Positions 50,104 through 59,005 of a DNA stretch of 64,000 nt are shown here, one piece after another; position 1 is the first letter of the stretch; each line of letters begins with the position of its first letter. Source of the DNA: Paraperibacillus marinus (lineage in GTDB: Bacteria > Bacillota > Bacilli > Bacillales > DSM-1321); contig NZ_CP143542.1 in the NCBI RefSeq assembly GCF_046237605.1, positions 3,472,001 to 3,536,000 of the forward strand. The letters run 5' to 3'. The position numbers were made by a program, and so were the translations under genes. The notes beneath the pieces were generated by a model that saw only the letters and a list, made by a program, of their open reading frames with translations, was not told where the DNA came from and searched no databases.

Positions 50104-50241
50104 TAGTTTCTTAGCATGTTCTGCTGTCGAAAACTTATTTTTCATATTTTTTGAAATTATTAGTTTTTAATATTATACTAACTTTGAAACCGCTTACAGA
50201 ACTCTACATAAAACCAGCCATTTCTAAGGAGGAATTTCAAA

Positions 50242-51729
50242 ATGTCAAATGTTACATTGGAAATTAGTGAAAAGCTGAGTTCATTTTTGCAGGGCACCAA
50301 AAAGTTTTATGTGAATGGTGAATTTGTTGAAAGTGCAGACCAAAAGACTTTTACTACACCTAACCCGGCCACAGGTGAAGTGCTTGCCACAATTTACGAA
50401 GGCTCTGAAGAAGATATCGACCGGGCCGTCAAGGCGGCACGCCAGGCATTTGATAACGGCCCATGGTCCAGGATGAGTGCTGCAGCCCGCAGCCGCCTGA
50501 TGTATAAACTGGCGGACTTGATGGAAGAAAATAAAGAAGAACTTGCCCAGCTTGAAACACTGGATAACGGAAAGCCTATCCAGGAAACAAAAAATGCCGA
50601 TGTTCCCCTGGCCATTGAGCATATGCGCTACTATGCGGGCTGGGCGACCAAGATTGTCGGCCAGACCATCCCGGTAAGCGGTCCTTATTTCAACTATACA
50701 AAACATGAGGCAGTGGGTGTAGTGGGACAGATCATTCCGTGGAACTTCCCGCTGCTTATGGCCATGTGGAAACTCGGTGCCGCCCTGGCTACAGGCTGTA
50801 CAGTTGTCCTGAAACCTGCCGAGCAGACCCCGCTTTCCGCCCTTTACCTGGCGGAGCTGTTCGAAGAGGCAGGCTTCCCGGAAGGTGTGGTCAATATCGT
50901 ACCGGGCTTCGGTGAAACGGCCGGCCAGGCGCTTGTAAACCATCCGCTGGTCGATAAGATTGCCTTCACTGGATCCACTGAAGTAGGAAAAATCATCATG
51001 AAGTCAGCTGCAGGCACCCTGAAACGGGTCACGCTTGAGCTTGGAGGCAAATCGCCTAACATCATCCTTCCTGATGCAGACCTGTCAAGGGCCGTGCCGG
51101 GAGCACTGAACGGAGTAATGTTCAACCAGGGGCAGGTCTGCTGTGCCGGATCGAGGGTGTTCATTCAGAAAAAGCATTATGATAATGTGGTCGCCGACAT
51201 GACCCTTCATGCGAAGAAGATCAAGCAGGGCGCCGGGCTTGATCCAAGCACACAGATTGGACCGCTCGTATCGGAAGAGCAGCATAACAGGGTGCTTGGA
51301 TATATCGAAAAAGGGAGGAATGAGGGTGCAGAAGTCCTTGTCGGAGGAAGCAGGCCTTATGAGGATGGCTACTTCGTCTCCCCAACGATTTTTGCCAATG
51401 TCAATGATGATATGACGATAGCCAGGGAAGAGATTTTCGGACCTGTTATCGCGGCCATGCCATACGAAGACCTGGATGAAGTGATAACACGTGCCAATGA
51501 CAGTGAATATGGACTGGCCGCAGGATTATGGACCCAGGATATCGCCAAGGCGCATTATGTGGCTGGCAAGCTCAGAGCAGGAACCGTCTGGGTGAACTGT
51601 TATAACGCCTTTGATGCCGCTTCTCCATTCGGAGGCTACAAGCAGTCCGGAATGGGGCGTGAGATGGGATCATATGCGCTCGACAATTATACGGAAGTTA
51701 AGAGTGTCTGGGTCAACCTCAAGCAATAA
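50242..51729 (+). CDS. dhaS: NAD-dependent aldehyde dehydrogenase DhaS
   Basis: A 495-residue aldehyde dehydrogenase of the same length as B. subtilis DhaS and very similar to it. Catalytic Glu lies in VTLELGGKSPNIIL and catalytic Cys in FNQGQVCCAGSRVF; the NAD-binding FTGSTEVGK loop is intact. It oxidises aldehydes to acids in the cytoplasm; in the related enzyme 3-hydroxypropionaldehyde is a substrate. ATG follows AAGGAGG. Monocistronic. Confidence 0.93.
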   Translation: MSNVTLEISEKLSSFLQGTKKFYVNGEFVESADQKTFTTPNPATGEVLATIYEGSEEDIDRAVKAARQAFDNGPWSRMSAAARSRLMYKLADLMEENKEELAQLETLDNGKPIQETKNADVPLAIEHMRYYAGWATKIVGQTIPVSGPYFNYTKHEAVGVVGQIIPWNFPLLMAMWKLGAALATGCTVVLKPAEQTPLSALYLAELFEEAGFPEGVVNIVPGFGETAGQALVNHPLVDKIAFTGSTEVGKIIMKSAAGTLKRVTLELGGKSPNIILPDADLSRAVPGALNGVMFNQGQVCCAGSRVFIQKKHYDNVVADMTLHAKKIKQGAGLDPSTQIGPLVSEEQHNRVLGYIEKGRNEGAEVLVGGSRPYEDGYFVSPTIFANVNDDMTIAREEIFGPVIAAMPYEDLDEVITRANDSEYGLAAGLWTQDIAKAHYVAGKLRAGTVWVNCYNAFDAASPFGGYKQSGMGREMGSYALDNYTEVKSVWVNLKQ

Positions 51730-51776
51730 CAGGATGCAACTCAGTAAGAGTTACTGCCTAGACAAGCATTGGTACA

Positions 51777-51821
51777 AAACGTAGAAGCTCAGGGCCATAT
51801 GGCTCTGAGCTTCTACGTTTG
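51777..51821. terminator. Long palindromic hairpin after dhaS
   Basis: AAACGTAGAAGCTCAG with its full complement around GGCCATATGGCT gives a stem of about 21 bp. No good T tract on the plus strand; TTTT follows on the minus strand. Confidence 0.6.
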
Positions 51822-51904
51822 CATCGAGGACATTCAGCGGCCGTGCCTATGTGGTATGGAGCTTATAGCTTTTATAATCCGCATAAAGCAAATCGAGACA
51901 AATG

Positions 51905-51937
51905 AAAAAACTGTTCCCTTGAGAACAGTTAAAAAAA
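51905..51937. terminator. Terminator-like hairpin
   Basis: AACTGTTC-CCTTGA-GAACAGTT flanked by A runs on the plus strand, which are T runs on the minus strand. The rest of 51822-52126 shows no supported gene. Confidence 0.6.
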
Positions 51938-52126
51938 GGCCATACACTGGGAAAAGGTCGTTATTGTGTGAAAATTCGACAAAAACTTGGCATTCACCAA
52001 GCCCTTTTGGCGAAGGCCATAGTTTTGCTTACAAAAAGGCTATGCTTTTTCTTCGTACGAGCAAAGCTGACGAAGCTTTCCTTGTGCTGTCCGTCGTGTG
52101 TTAAAATATCTTCTGATGAGCTAAAG

Positions 52127-52154
52127 AAAGCACATTTGACTGAATGTGCTTTTT
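52127..52154. terminator. Terminator of the SRPBCC gene
   Basis: AAAGCACATT and AATGTGCTTT pair around a short loop, T-rich flanks on both strands. Confidence 0.75.
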
Positions 52155-52170
52155 CGAATTCGTTCATATG

Positions 52171-52605
52171 CTACTTCACTAACCCGCCTCTTAACTGAGT
52201 AACACCTAATTCCAAATACCCTTTTAAGCAGGACAACATAAATACCCAGCCTTCTTTATTATCTAACAATTGACTAATCAATTCTTCATCATTATCTTTA
52301 AAGCCCTCTTCTATTACTTCGATAATTGTATCGGAATTGTCCAATTCTTCTAGCGAAATGGTTACAATATTTCCTTCTCCATTTGCACCCCATTCGTAAA
52401 CAATTTTCTTATTTTTCTCGATTTCTAAAACTTTTATATCAAGCTGTGCATTGTATTCCTCATATTTAACCGTAATGATTTTATCTTGTTCCCATCTTTC
52501 AGAACTTGATGAAAACCAAAAGTTTCCGATTTTTTTGGGATCTACAAATGCTTCAAATACTTCATTAGTTGGCTTTAAGATTTTAAACTTAGTAACATTT
52601 TTCAT
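52171..52605 (-). CDS. SRPBCC (AHSA1-like) domain protein
   Basis: A 144-residue START-like protein: VTKFKILKPTNEVFEAFVDP at the start, ITVKYEEYNAQLDIKVLEIE, VYEWGANGEG, and the AHSA1 C-terminal helix EGWVFMLSCLKGYLE. It probably binds a hydrophobic ligand or acts as a co-chaperone-like domain. ATG 52605 follows AGAGGAACG; a longer in-frame start has no site. Confidence 0.83.
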   Translation of the reverse strand: MKNVTKFKILKPTNEVFEAFVDPKKIGNFWFSSSSERWEQDKIITVKYEEYNAQLDIKVLEIEKNKKIVYEWGANGEGNIVTISLEELDNSDTIIEVIEEGFKDNDEELISQLLDNKEGWVFMLSCLKGYLELGVTQLRGGLVK

Positions 52606-52909
52606 ACGTATCGTTCCTCTCTTTTGTAAATTCAAATTTAAGATTTTTCCATATCCTCCCTCTTATAATTAACTCAGGGAGTGAGAGTATGGTGAGAGAT
52701 GGATTTAAACCTTCTATAATTATTTGTTCATCTTCGTAGTTTTGGGTTTTTCACTAAGATATTTTGGAATGCCATTCGAGGACTAGAAAGCCTAGGACAG
52801 TTTTATTCTTTTCACGTTACTATATTAAACTATAGTAATAGAATATCTATTCTACTAATTCGTGGTAAAATCCTTTATTCTAACCCATGCCATCTCTCCA
52901 TAAAATCAA

Positions 52910-53059
52910 TTATTCTGAATGATGACCACTATAATGCTCTAACTGGATTACGTTGTCTTTTATTACTACTAAAGCAGAAGCAATGCTATAGTTCCGACTC
53001 TTGATTTCCTCTATGTAAGATATTAAATTCTGATAAGTAATTTTTTCAATTAATGACAT
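52910..53059 (-). pseudogene. N-terminal fragment of a beta-lactamase-like serine hydrolase
   Basis: Read from ATG 53059, 49 codons give MSLIEKITYQNLISYIEEIK, then ASALVVIKDNVIQLEHYSGH before a stop. This is the characteristic beginning of Bacillaceae class C-type serine hydrolases (about 300-400 residues), and the SxxK-containing body is missing. Confidence 0.6.
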
Positions 53060-53245
53060 CCTTATAACTTAAAATTAACTTCCTCAGTCTCTGTTACTCG
53101 GAATTGAACATAAAAAGGCTGGTTATCTTCGTTTAAACAATATTCTTTTCACTGTTTGAAATTTTTCCAGGTGACCATTTACAATTTGTCTATCTACTAT
53201 ATAGCGCATAAGAAACAGGGTGATTTTTCCATATCCAGCCTGTAT

Positions 53246-53286
53246 AAAAACGGCTTTCTTTATAAAAGCCGTTTCCTTTTTTATTG
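53246..53286. terminator. Terminator-like hairpin downstream of the cob operon
   Basis: AAAACGGCTT and AAGCCGTTT pair around TTCTTTATA-type loop, with T or A runs both sides. Confidence 0.6.
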
Positions 53287-53418
53287 GCTGTTCTCCAAAA
53301 GATTTTGCATATTGAGCAAGGAGGTTATTTTTCTCTCCAGGTGCCTGCTAAACTGGCTTACTGATATAATTGCCTTTACAGAACTCATTAAAAAACATCT
53401 TTTAGAAAAAAAGCCCTG

Positions 53419-53847
53419 CTATTTAATCCTTTGTGCAAGCCCATGCCAGACATAATAGACGCCCTCGGAAGCTTTGGCTGCATCCTGCTGGACCCAGCCT
53501 GCATAGTCTCTCCATTTGCGATCCATGCTGTCCACCGGAACGATCCCTCTCCCCATCTCAACCATTAAAAGGAATACAGTAATCCCCGTGTCCCTTTCAA
53601 GCTCGAGCAGCGATTGGTAATACTGAACGAATTCTTGGCGGATATCCCCTTCATTGCCCAACAGCCGATCCTTTATCCAGACTTCGAATCCTTCCACTGC
53701 CAGTGAGCCTTGGCAGCCGGGATGATTCAGGGCATCTTCCATGGAATGGCCCATATAGGCAGAAACCAAGTTAAATTCTTCCCCAGTGCTTCTTAGGAAT
53801 TTTCTTTTGCCTGAATAGGCACCTCCAATAACGAGCTGCACTGCCAT
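53419..53847 (-). CDS. CobU-like protein, shortened paralogue
   Basis: A 142-residue relative of adenosylcobinamide kinase/guanylyltransferase. It keeps a loop-like LVIGGAYSGKRKFL start and the CobU C-terminal motif GRGIVPVDSMDRKWRDYAGWVQQ. The usual Walker A GKS/T is GKR, and the GTP-linked DCLT segment is absent. It may be non-catalytic or altered in specificity. It overlaps the end of cobC by 55 bases and is last in the operon. ATG follows GGGGGGC. Confidence 0.72.
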   Translation of the reverse strand: MAVQLVIGGAYSGKRKFLRSTGEEFNLVSAYMGHSMEDALNHPGCQGSLAVEGFEVWIKDRLLGNEGDIRQEFVQYYQSLLELERDTGITVFLLMVEMGRGIVPVDSMDRKWRDYAGWVQQDAAKASEGVYYVWHGLAQRIK

Positions 53848-54404
53848 TGCCCCCCTCTTTTCTCAAGGTTCAACTCATACCCTCCTCCATAGGGAATCGG
53901 GATTTCAAAAAAATCTTTTTCCGGCACGAGGTCAGATATAATACTCCTGATAACACCGCCATGAGTAACAATGGCAGCACAGTGCCCCGCTTCATCCTTC
54001 AGCAGATCTTCCATGAAAGCATTCACCCTCGCTCGAAAGCTGACTCCTGTTTCCCCTGAAGGCGGATGGATATTCATCCAGTCTGAAAGCCACCTTGTAT
54101 AGGAGGAATCTTCTTTCAAGTCTTCATAGGTAAGGCCATCCCAGCTCCCAAAGTCCATTTCTCTCAATCTCTCATCTATTGTAATCGGGGATTTAGGCCA
54201 TAACAGCCCGGCGGTCCTAAGACAGCGCTGCAGTCCGCTTGAGAAAACGGGTGCAGTACTCCAAAACCCGGTTTTCGGCTTCAATTCTCTCAGTGCAGCC
54301 TCACATAGCGGAATATCTGTATGTCCAAGGTACCTCTTCTCCTTATTCCAGACGGTCACACCGTGGCGTATAAGAAGTATGCGGAAACTGCGGCGAGATT
54401 CCAT
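53793..54404 (-). CDS. cobC: Alpha-ribazole phosphatase-like histidine phosphatase
   Basis: A 203-residue phosphoglycerate-mutase-type phosphatase: LIRHGVTVWNKEKRYLGHTD holds the catalytic His, then LREMDFGSWDGLTYEDL and VTHGGVIRSI with the second His. In this operon it should remove the 5'-phosphate of alpha-ribazole-phosphate or cobalamin-phosphate. It overlaps cobS by 49 bases. Confidence 0.85.
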   Translation of the reverse strand: MESRRSFRILLIRHGVTVWNKEKRYLGHTDIPLCEAALRELKPKTGFWSTAPVFSSGLQRCLRTAGLLWPKSPITIDERLREMDFGSWDGLTYEDLKEDSSYTRWLSDWMNIHPPSGETGVSFRARVNAFMEDLLKDEAGHCAAIVTHGGVIRSIISDLVPEKDFFEIPIPYGGGYELNLEKRGGQWQCSSLLEVPIQAKENS

Positions 54405-55120
54405 AGCTCAGCCCCCTCTATAGAACCACCAACCACATCTCCATTAATGCCACCTAAGGTACGCACGGCCCATCTCCCGTATAAATAAGTTGCCAGAAAC
54501 TGCAGGACGATCAGCAGCAGGACTTTCCAATCCAATAATATAAACGGCAGAGTCCAAATAAGGGAAAGGAGGATATCGGAAAATGCAAGGTTTTGCCTCC
54601 AGAAAAAAGCCAGTCCCTCCCGCTTAAACGGTTCGAAGAAAAATAGGAGCCAGAGAGCCTGCAGACGTGCCAATATCGGGATAAAGGCAAGAATGATAAG
54701 CAACTGCCCGGAGGGTTGTTTTGTTAATGTATACAGAAGACCTGCTTTCCAGGCGAGAAGCAGGAGGCAGGCGATAACACCAAAACTGCCTGTACGTGGA
54801 TCCTTCAGAATTTCCCGCTTTTTTTCCATAGGCTGGTTAGATCCAGCAGCATCTGCTAGATCCATCAAACCATCCAGGTGGAGCCCGCCTGTATACAGGA
54901 TAGGTACAGTCACCAGCAATAAAGTCATAAGAATGGGCGGCAGCCCGCTTTGGAAAAGGGCAAGGACGCCCGCCAGCATTAATCCAAGCACCATCCCGGC
55001 AGCTCCGAAAAACCTGAGTGCCCATTTGATTGTCTTCGTGTTTATTTCACATTCCATATGGACCGGGATTCTGGTGAGGAATTGAAAGGCAAGGCCAAAT
55101 CCATGCATGACAGACTTCAT
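54356..55120 (-). CDS. cobS: Adenosylcobinamide-GDP ribazoletransferase
   Basis: A 254-residue membrane enzyme joining adenosylcobinamide-GDP to alpha-ribazole. FLTRIPVHMECE starts the family pattern; GGLHLDGLMDLADAAGSNQP and ILKDPRTGSFGVIA are the conserved acidic motifs; six or so membrane helices follow. It overlaps cobU by four bases (ATGA). Confidence 0.92.
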   Translation of the reverse strand: MKSVMHGFGLAFQFLTRIPVHMECEINTKTIKWALRFFGAAGMVLGLMLAGVLALFQSGLPPILMTLLLVTVPILYTGGLHLDGLMDLADAAGSNQPMEKKREILKDPRTGSFGVIACLLLLAWKAGLLYTLTKQPSGQLLIILAFIPILARLQALWLLFFFEPFKREGLAFFWRQNLAFSDILLSLIWTLPFILLDWKVLLLIVLQFLATYLYGRWAVRTLGGINGDVVGGSIEGAELWNLAAVSAYFLYATV

Positions 55121-55677
55121 ATCAGCACCTTACCCTGATTTTTCCATATAACAGGAATGCCGGCCGCAGCCTGAATCACATCATCCGCGTTCTGTATCAC
55201 GAGCCGGTGAAGGGATTCCAGAATATATATATATTTTTGTACTCCATCCGTACTGGAAGGGAGTCCTTCGTTCACGTCATTTGAAACAATGTATAAAGAG
55301 CATTCCTTTTTGACAGCTGTCAGCAGGAATTGACTGAGCTTTTGTTCCGCTTCTGCCAGGCTTTCACCCAGCCCATACATGATGTTTGCTGTCCATACGG
55401 TCAGGCAGTCCAGCAGGATCGTGGAGTGATTTGGAACACCGGAGAGCACTTCAGTTAGATCGTACGGTTCTTCAAAAGCCAGCCAGCACTTTCCTCTTTG
55501 CAGCTGATGCCTTTTGATGCGGTCTTCATGGGCAAAGTCACTTTTCTTTGCTGTTGCGAGATAAACAAGACGGGCGAAAGGATAAAGCTGTTTCACTCTA
55601 TTATAATTCTCCATTGCGAGCTGTTCAGCCAAAGAGCTTTTACCCGATCGTGCTCCTCCTGAAATAAACGTAAGCAC
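55117..55677 (-). CDS. cobU: Adenosylcobinamide kinase / adenosylcobinamide-phosphate guanylyltransferase
   Basis: About 186 residues. Walker A is ISGGARSGKSSLAEQLA; ILLDCLTVWTANIMYG and VSNDVNEGLPSS follow the CobU pattern. It phosphorylates adenosylcobinamide and adds GMP from GTP. I place the start at GTG 55677, preceded by AAGGAGGAAAG, rather than the longer frame that would overlap btuD. A second, degenerate CobU-like gene closes the operon. Confidence 0.9.
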   Translation of the reverse strand: MLTFISGGARSGKSSLAEQLAMENYNRVKQLYPFARLVYLATAKKSDFAHEDRIKRHQLQRGKCWLAFEEPYDLTEVLSGVPNHSTILLDCLTVWTANIMYGLGESLAEAEQKLSQFLLTAVKKECSLYIVSNDVNEGLPSSTDGVQKYIYILESLHRLVIQNADDVIQAAAGIPVIWKNQGKVLI

Positions 55678-55688
55678 CGCTTTCCTCC

Positions 55689-56975
55689 TTAATTGGAAAG
55701 AGTCATTGTTCCTGTCTTGAGCCATCCGCGCAGCTCTGCCATGAACAGATCCCTTGATCCATATAAATCAGCGGCATTTTTATCAGCCCCTATGACGACC
55801 GAGCCAGAATCATGACCGGTATCCGCGGATAATCCCATCCCGGCAAGCTGCATGGCCAGATGGATGAGATCCAGATCACTCAATGGCAGATGAACAAACA
55901 GGAAAAAATTGCATTGTGCATCAGACCTGGCAGTCCCAAATATGCATGGAACCCCCATCAAATTGATTTCTTTATATTCAAGATCCCCCATACCCTGATC
56001 AGCAAGAATAAAATACTCTTGAGGCTCTTCCGCTGGACACCGGCTATACCTAAGGCCTGAACACCAACCCAGGCCCTTTCCGCCACTCCCTGCCGTAAGC
56101 GTTCTGAAGGAGGAACCGAGATGGAGTGTAAAAGGGCCTTCCCCCTCCGAGACCACAAACGGCGAAAGCGGTTTTTCCTCTGGTGCAGAAAACGGCCGGG
56201 GCATATAGACAACCTGAGACCCAGAAAGTTCGGGATGGGGCAGAAGCTTGATTGGTGTATCATACACATCGCTGAGTAATGCTTCGTCTTCCGGGTGGAA
56301 GCGGCTGCCTGTGCGTACCATGTTCCCGCTTTTCATCAAACCGAAGCCGTCTGCAAACATAGAAGCAATGTTTAAATCATGCAGAATCGCAAGCACCGTT
56401 AAATCCCTCTCCTGCTGGAGAAGCCTCAGGAGCTCCAGAATTTCCAGGCTGTGCTTTAGATCCAGATGATTAGTCGGCTCATCCAGGATAATTAATTCCG
56501 GTCCCTGTGCCAGAGCTTTCGCCAGCAGGACCCGCTGCTTTTCCCCCCCGCTGAGTGCATGGAACGACTGCCTGCGGAACTGGTCTATATGTGTGAGCCT
56601 CATGGCTTCCTCTACTGCCTTCTTGTCTTCCTCTGTTTCTTCCTGGAAAAAACGGCTTTCCTGATAGGGATACCGCCCCAGGGCAACAATCTCTTCCACC
56701 GTAAAGTCAAGTCCGAGCTGGTTTTCCTGGCTCAGGACGCTTACCTTCCTGGCCAGTTCTTTTGGACTGTAATGCTTCATGCTCTTGCCATCTAGATATA
56801 CCTCCCCGGCTTCAGCCGGCAGGATTCCCATCAGCAGTCTTACCAGAGTCGTTTTGCCGCTGCCATTCGGCCCCAGCAAGGCATAAAAGCTGCCTCTCTT
56901 CACATCGAAAGTGACATTTCGGACAGCCGTTGCTCTTTTTCCATATCCACCTGTTAGATTCTGGACTTGAAGCAT
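55689..56975 (-). CDS. btuD: Vitamin B12 ABC transporter ATP-binding protein with C-terminal extension (YvrA type)
   Basis: 428 residues. Residues 1-250 are an FepC/BtuD ATPase: Walker A LLGPNGSGKTTLVRLL, signature ALSGGEKQRVLLAKAL, Walker B LIILDEPTNHLDL. About 170 further residues (LGSSFRTLTAGSGGKGLGWC, FFLFVHLPLSDLDLIHLA, ADTGHDSGSVVIGADKN) form an extra domain, as in B. subtilis YvrA. That part may be related to CbiZ-type amidohydrolases, which I cannot confirm. It lies one base after btuC. Confidence 0.85.
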   Translation of the reverse strand: MLQVQNLTGGYGKRATAVRNVTFDVKRGSFYALLGPNGSGKTTLVRLLMGILPAEAGEVYLDGKSMKHYSPKELARKVSVLSQENQLGLDFTVEEIVALGRYPYQESRFFQEETEEDKKAVEEAMRLTHIDQFRRQSFHALSGGEKQRVLLAKALAQGPELIILDEPTNHLDLKHSLEILELLRLLQQERDLTVLAILHDLNIASMFADGFGLMKSGNMVRTGSRFHPEDEALLSDVYDTPIKLLPHPELSGSQVVYMPRPFSAPEEKPLSPFVVSEGEGPFTLHLGSSFRTLTAGSGGKGLGWCSGLRYSRCPAEEPQEYFILADQGMGDLEYKEINLMGVPCIFGTARSDAQCNFFLFVHLPLSDLDLIHLAMQLAGMGLSADTGHDSGSVVIGADKNAADLYGSRDLFMAELRGWLKTGTMTLSN

Positions 56976-56976
56976 G

Positions 56977-58041
56977 TTATATTCCCCTTCTTCTCATTCT
57001 TTCTTTAATCATCAGCAGTGTAAAAATTGGTGCACCGACCAGGGCGGTCACAACGCCTATCGGCAATTCTCTCGGAGAGATGGCTATTCTTGAGATTAAA
57101 TCGGCCAAAACCAGATATCCTCCTCCAATCAGCAGTGATAGCGGCAGTACATGCTTATGGCTGGAGCCGGCTATCAGCCTTACCAGATGAGGAATGACAA
57201 GCCCGACAAAGCCAACTGCGCCCGAAACAGCGACAGCGCTTCCTGTCAGCGTTGATGCTGCCACCAAAATCAGCCTTTTTTTCCTTCGGACGTCTATTCC
57301 CGAAAACTGGGCAGCCTGCTCACCCAGAACCAGGCCATTCAATTCGCGTGTATTCATCAGCAAAAGGGCAGCACCTATTATGAAAAACGGCATGATCAGC
57401 TTTACATGATCCCAGCCCCGCATGGACACGCTTCCCATAAGCCAGTAAAGAATCTGCCTTACATCTTCCTGTGGGGATATGGCCATAAGCAGTGACACAA
57501 GTGCTCCTGTGAAAGATGTAAGAATGATCCCGGCGAGGATGATCGTTTCATTGGCCAGTGAACTGCTGGCGAGCCTTGTGATCCAAAAGACCAGCCCGAG
57601 CGTCAAAAATCCGCCGGCAATGGCAAACACAGGAAGAGTGAACCCATGCAGCCAAATAATGTTGATCTGAAAAAAGATGGCTAGGACCGCACCGAGGGAG
57701 GCTCCTGATGATACCCCGATCGTATATGGATCTGCCAGAGGGTTCCGGAGGAGGCCTTGAAATGCAGCGCCTGCAAGAGAAAGGGCCGCGCCAACCAGGA
57801 AGGCGAGCATTACCCTGGAAAAACGGATTTCCCAGATGATCATTTCTGTGCTTTTGGGCCCATCATATACATCCATGCCCGTAATATGATCTGTAATAAT
57901 TTTTAAAATATCAGGAACGGTTATGGAAACCGTTCCTGCAAAAACTGCCAATATAATGGAGAAGATAACGAATACAAGCGCAAATAGGTATAGAAAAGCA
58001 GCGCGCTTATTTGAAAATGTCTGGATAGATTGCTTTTCCAA
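56977..58041 (-). CDS. btuC: Vitamin B12 ABC transporter permease (YvrB type)
   Basis: A FecCD-family permease of about 354 residues with ten or so helices: FSRVMLAFLVGAALSLAGAA, NPLADPYTIGVSSGASLGAV, GFVGLVIPHLVRLI, ELPIGVVTALVGAPIFTLL. I choose TTG 58041, which has GGAGGG upstream and gives a normal-length N-terminus; a frame extending to 58104 would overlap btuF by nearly 100 bases. It forms the membrane channel of the B12 importer. Confidence 0.88.
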   Translation of the reverse strand: MEKQSIQTFSNKRAAFLYLFALVFVIFSIILAVFAGTVSITVPDILKIITDHITGMDVYDGPKSTEMIIWEIRFSRVMLAFLVGAALSLAGAAFQGLLRNPLADPYTIGVSSGASLGAVLAIFFQINIIWLHGFTLPVFAIAGGFLTLGLVFWITRLASSSLANETIILAGIILTSFTGALVSLLMAISPQEDVRQILYWLMGSVSMRGWDHVKLIMPFFIIGAALLLMNTRELNGLVLGEQAAQFSGIDVRRKKRLILVAASTLTGSAVAVSGAVGFVGLVIPHLVRLIAGSSHKHVLPLSLLIGGGYLVLADLISRIAISPRELPIGVVTALVGAPIFTLLMIKERMRRRGI

Positions 58042-58984
58042 GGAGTTCCACTCCCTCCGCCAGCCGCGGCCCAGGGCGGGTAACAGTATCGCTGTTAACA
58101 TCAAAGACCTGTTTATTTTTGACTGCCGGCACCTCGGCCCAGCCTTTTCTGTTTAAGACCTGCTGATCCGGATTCTTCACATAATAGCCATAGGTAGTAA
58201 TGATAACATCGGGGTTATACTTAACCGCCTCTTCTTCATTGACTTTCACCCAGCCAGTCTGTGATTCAGCCACATTAACGGCTCCGATTGCATCAAGCAT
58301 TTCCTGCATGAAAGTATCCTTGCCCGTGGTATAAATTTCCGGTTGAGGCGAAACTTCCACCCATACACGCTTTTTATCTTTGACTGTTTTTGCTTTTTCC
58401 TTAACATCTGCTATCCGTTTCTTCATATCCTGAATGACTGTATCTGCTTTTTCAGGGGTGCCTGTTGCCTTGCCCATAAGCTTTATGGAATCGTAAACCT
58501 GGTCAAATGTATTTTTACTGCTGTTAATGATCAATACAGTAATGCCGGCATCCTTGAACTTTTGGATAACATCTTTATGATTTTTATAATGATAATCATC
58601 AAGCAGGGCAAGATCAGGCTGCAGTGACAATACTTTTTCAACATTTATCTCCTGTGAGCCTACCTTTTCTTTCTCTGCTGTCTCCTTTGGATAATTATCA
58701 TAATCGGATACACCAGCGATTTTGTCCCCAAGACCGAGGGAAAAAGCAATTTCCGTTGTGCTTGGAGTAAGAGAGACGATTTTTTGAGGCTCTTTTTCTA
58801 TCGTTACCTTTTCGCCTTCATCATCTGTCACTGTAATTGGGAAAGCTTTTTCATTTTCGTTCTGACTGGATTTATTTTCTTCTTTTTTAGGCTCTGCTGT
58901 GGAGCCGCAGCCGCCAAGCAGGGCAGCGGTAAGTATAAATAGAATGGACAGCAGGCTGAAGTGCCTGGTTATATGTGTTTTCAT
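58007..58984 (-). CDS. btuF: Cobalamin-binding lipoprotein (YvrC/BtuF type)
   Basis: A 325-residue lipoprotein with lipobox LGGC (Cys26) and a periplasmic-binding-protein class III fold: KIVSLTPSTTEIAFSLGLGD, GVSDYDNYPKE, and C-terminal VFDVNSDTVTRPGPRLAEGV. It captures corrinoids for BtuCD. ATG follows GGAGGAT. It lies 22 bases after cobT. Confidence 0.9.
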   Translation of the reverse strand: MKTHITRHFSLLSILFILTAALLGGCGSTAEPKKEENKSSQNENEKAFPITVTDDEGEKVTIEKEPQKIVSLTPSTTEIAFSLGLGDKIAGVSDYDNYPKETAEKEKVGSQEINVEKVLSLQPDLALLDDYHYKNHKDVIQKFKDAGITVLIINSSKNTFDQVYDSIKLMGKATGTPEKADTVIQDMKKRIADVKEKAKTVKDKKRVWVEVSPQPEIYTTGKDTFMQEMLDAIGAVNVAESQTGWVKVNEEEAVKYNPDVIITTYGYYVKNPDQQVLNRKGWAEVPAVKNKQVFDVNSDTVTRPGPRLAEGVELLGKAIYPDIFK

Positions 58985-59005
58985 GAAGATCCTCCAATGT
59001 TTTGA

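Larger units (their letters stand above)
52606..53418. other. Gene-poor region with decayed sequence
   Basis: About 800 AT-rich bases. They contain a serine-hydrolase fragment (52910-53059) and a terminator-like hairpin (53246-53286). A 99-codon plus-strand frame at 53156 has no ribosome binding site and overlaps that hairpin, so I do not call it. Confidence 0.5.

Noticed and set aside
51968..52198. 76-codon plus-strand frame
   Set aside because: No ribosome site or family motif, runs through a terminator into the 3' end of the SRPBCC gene.
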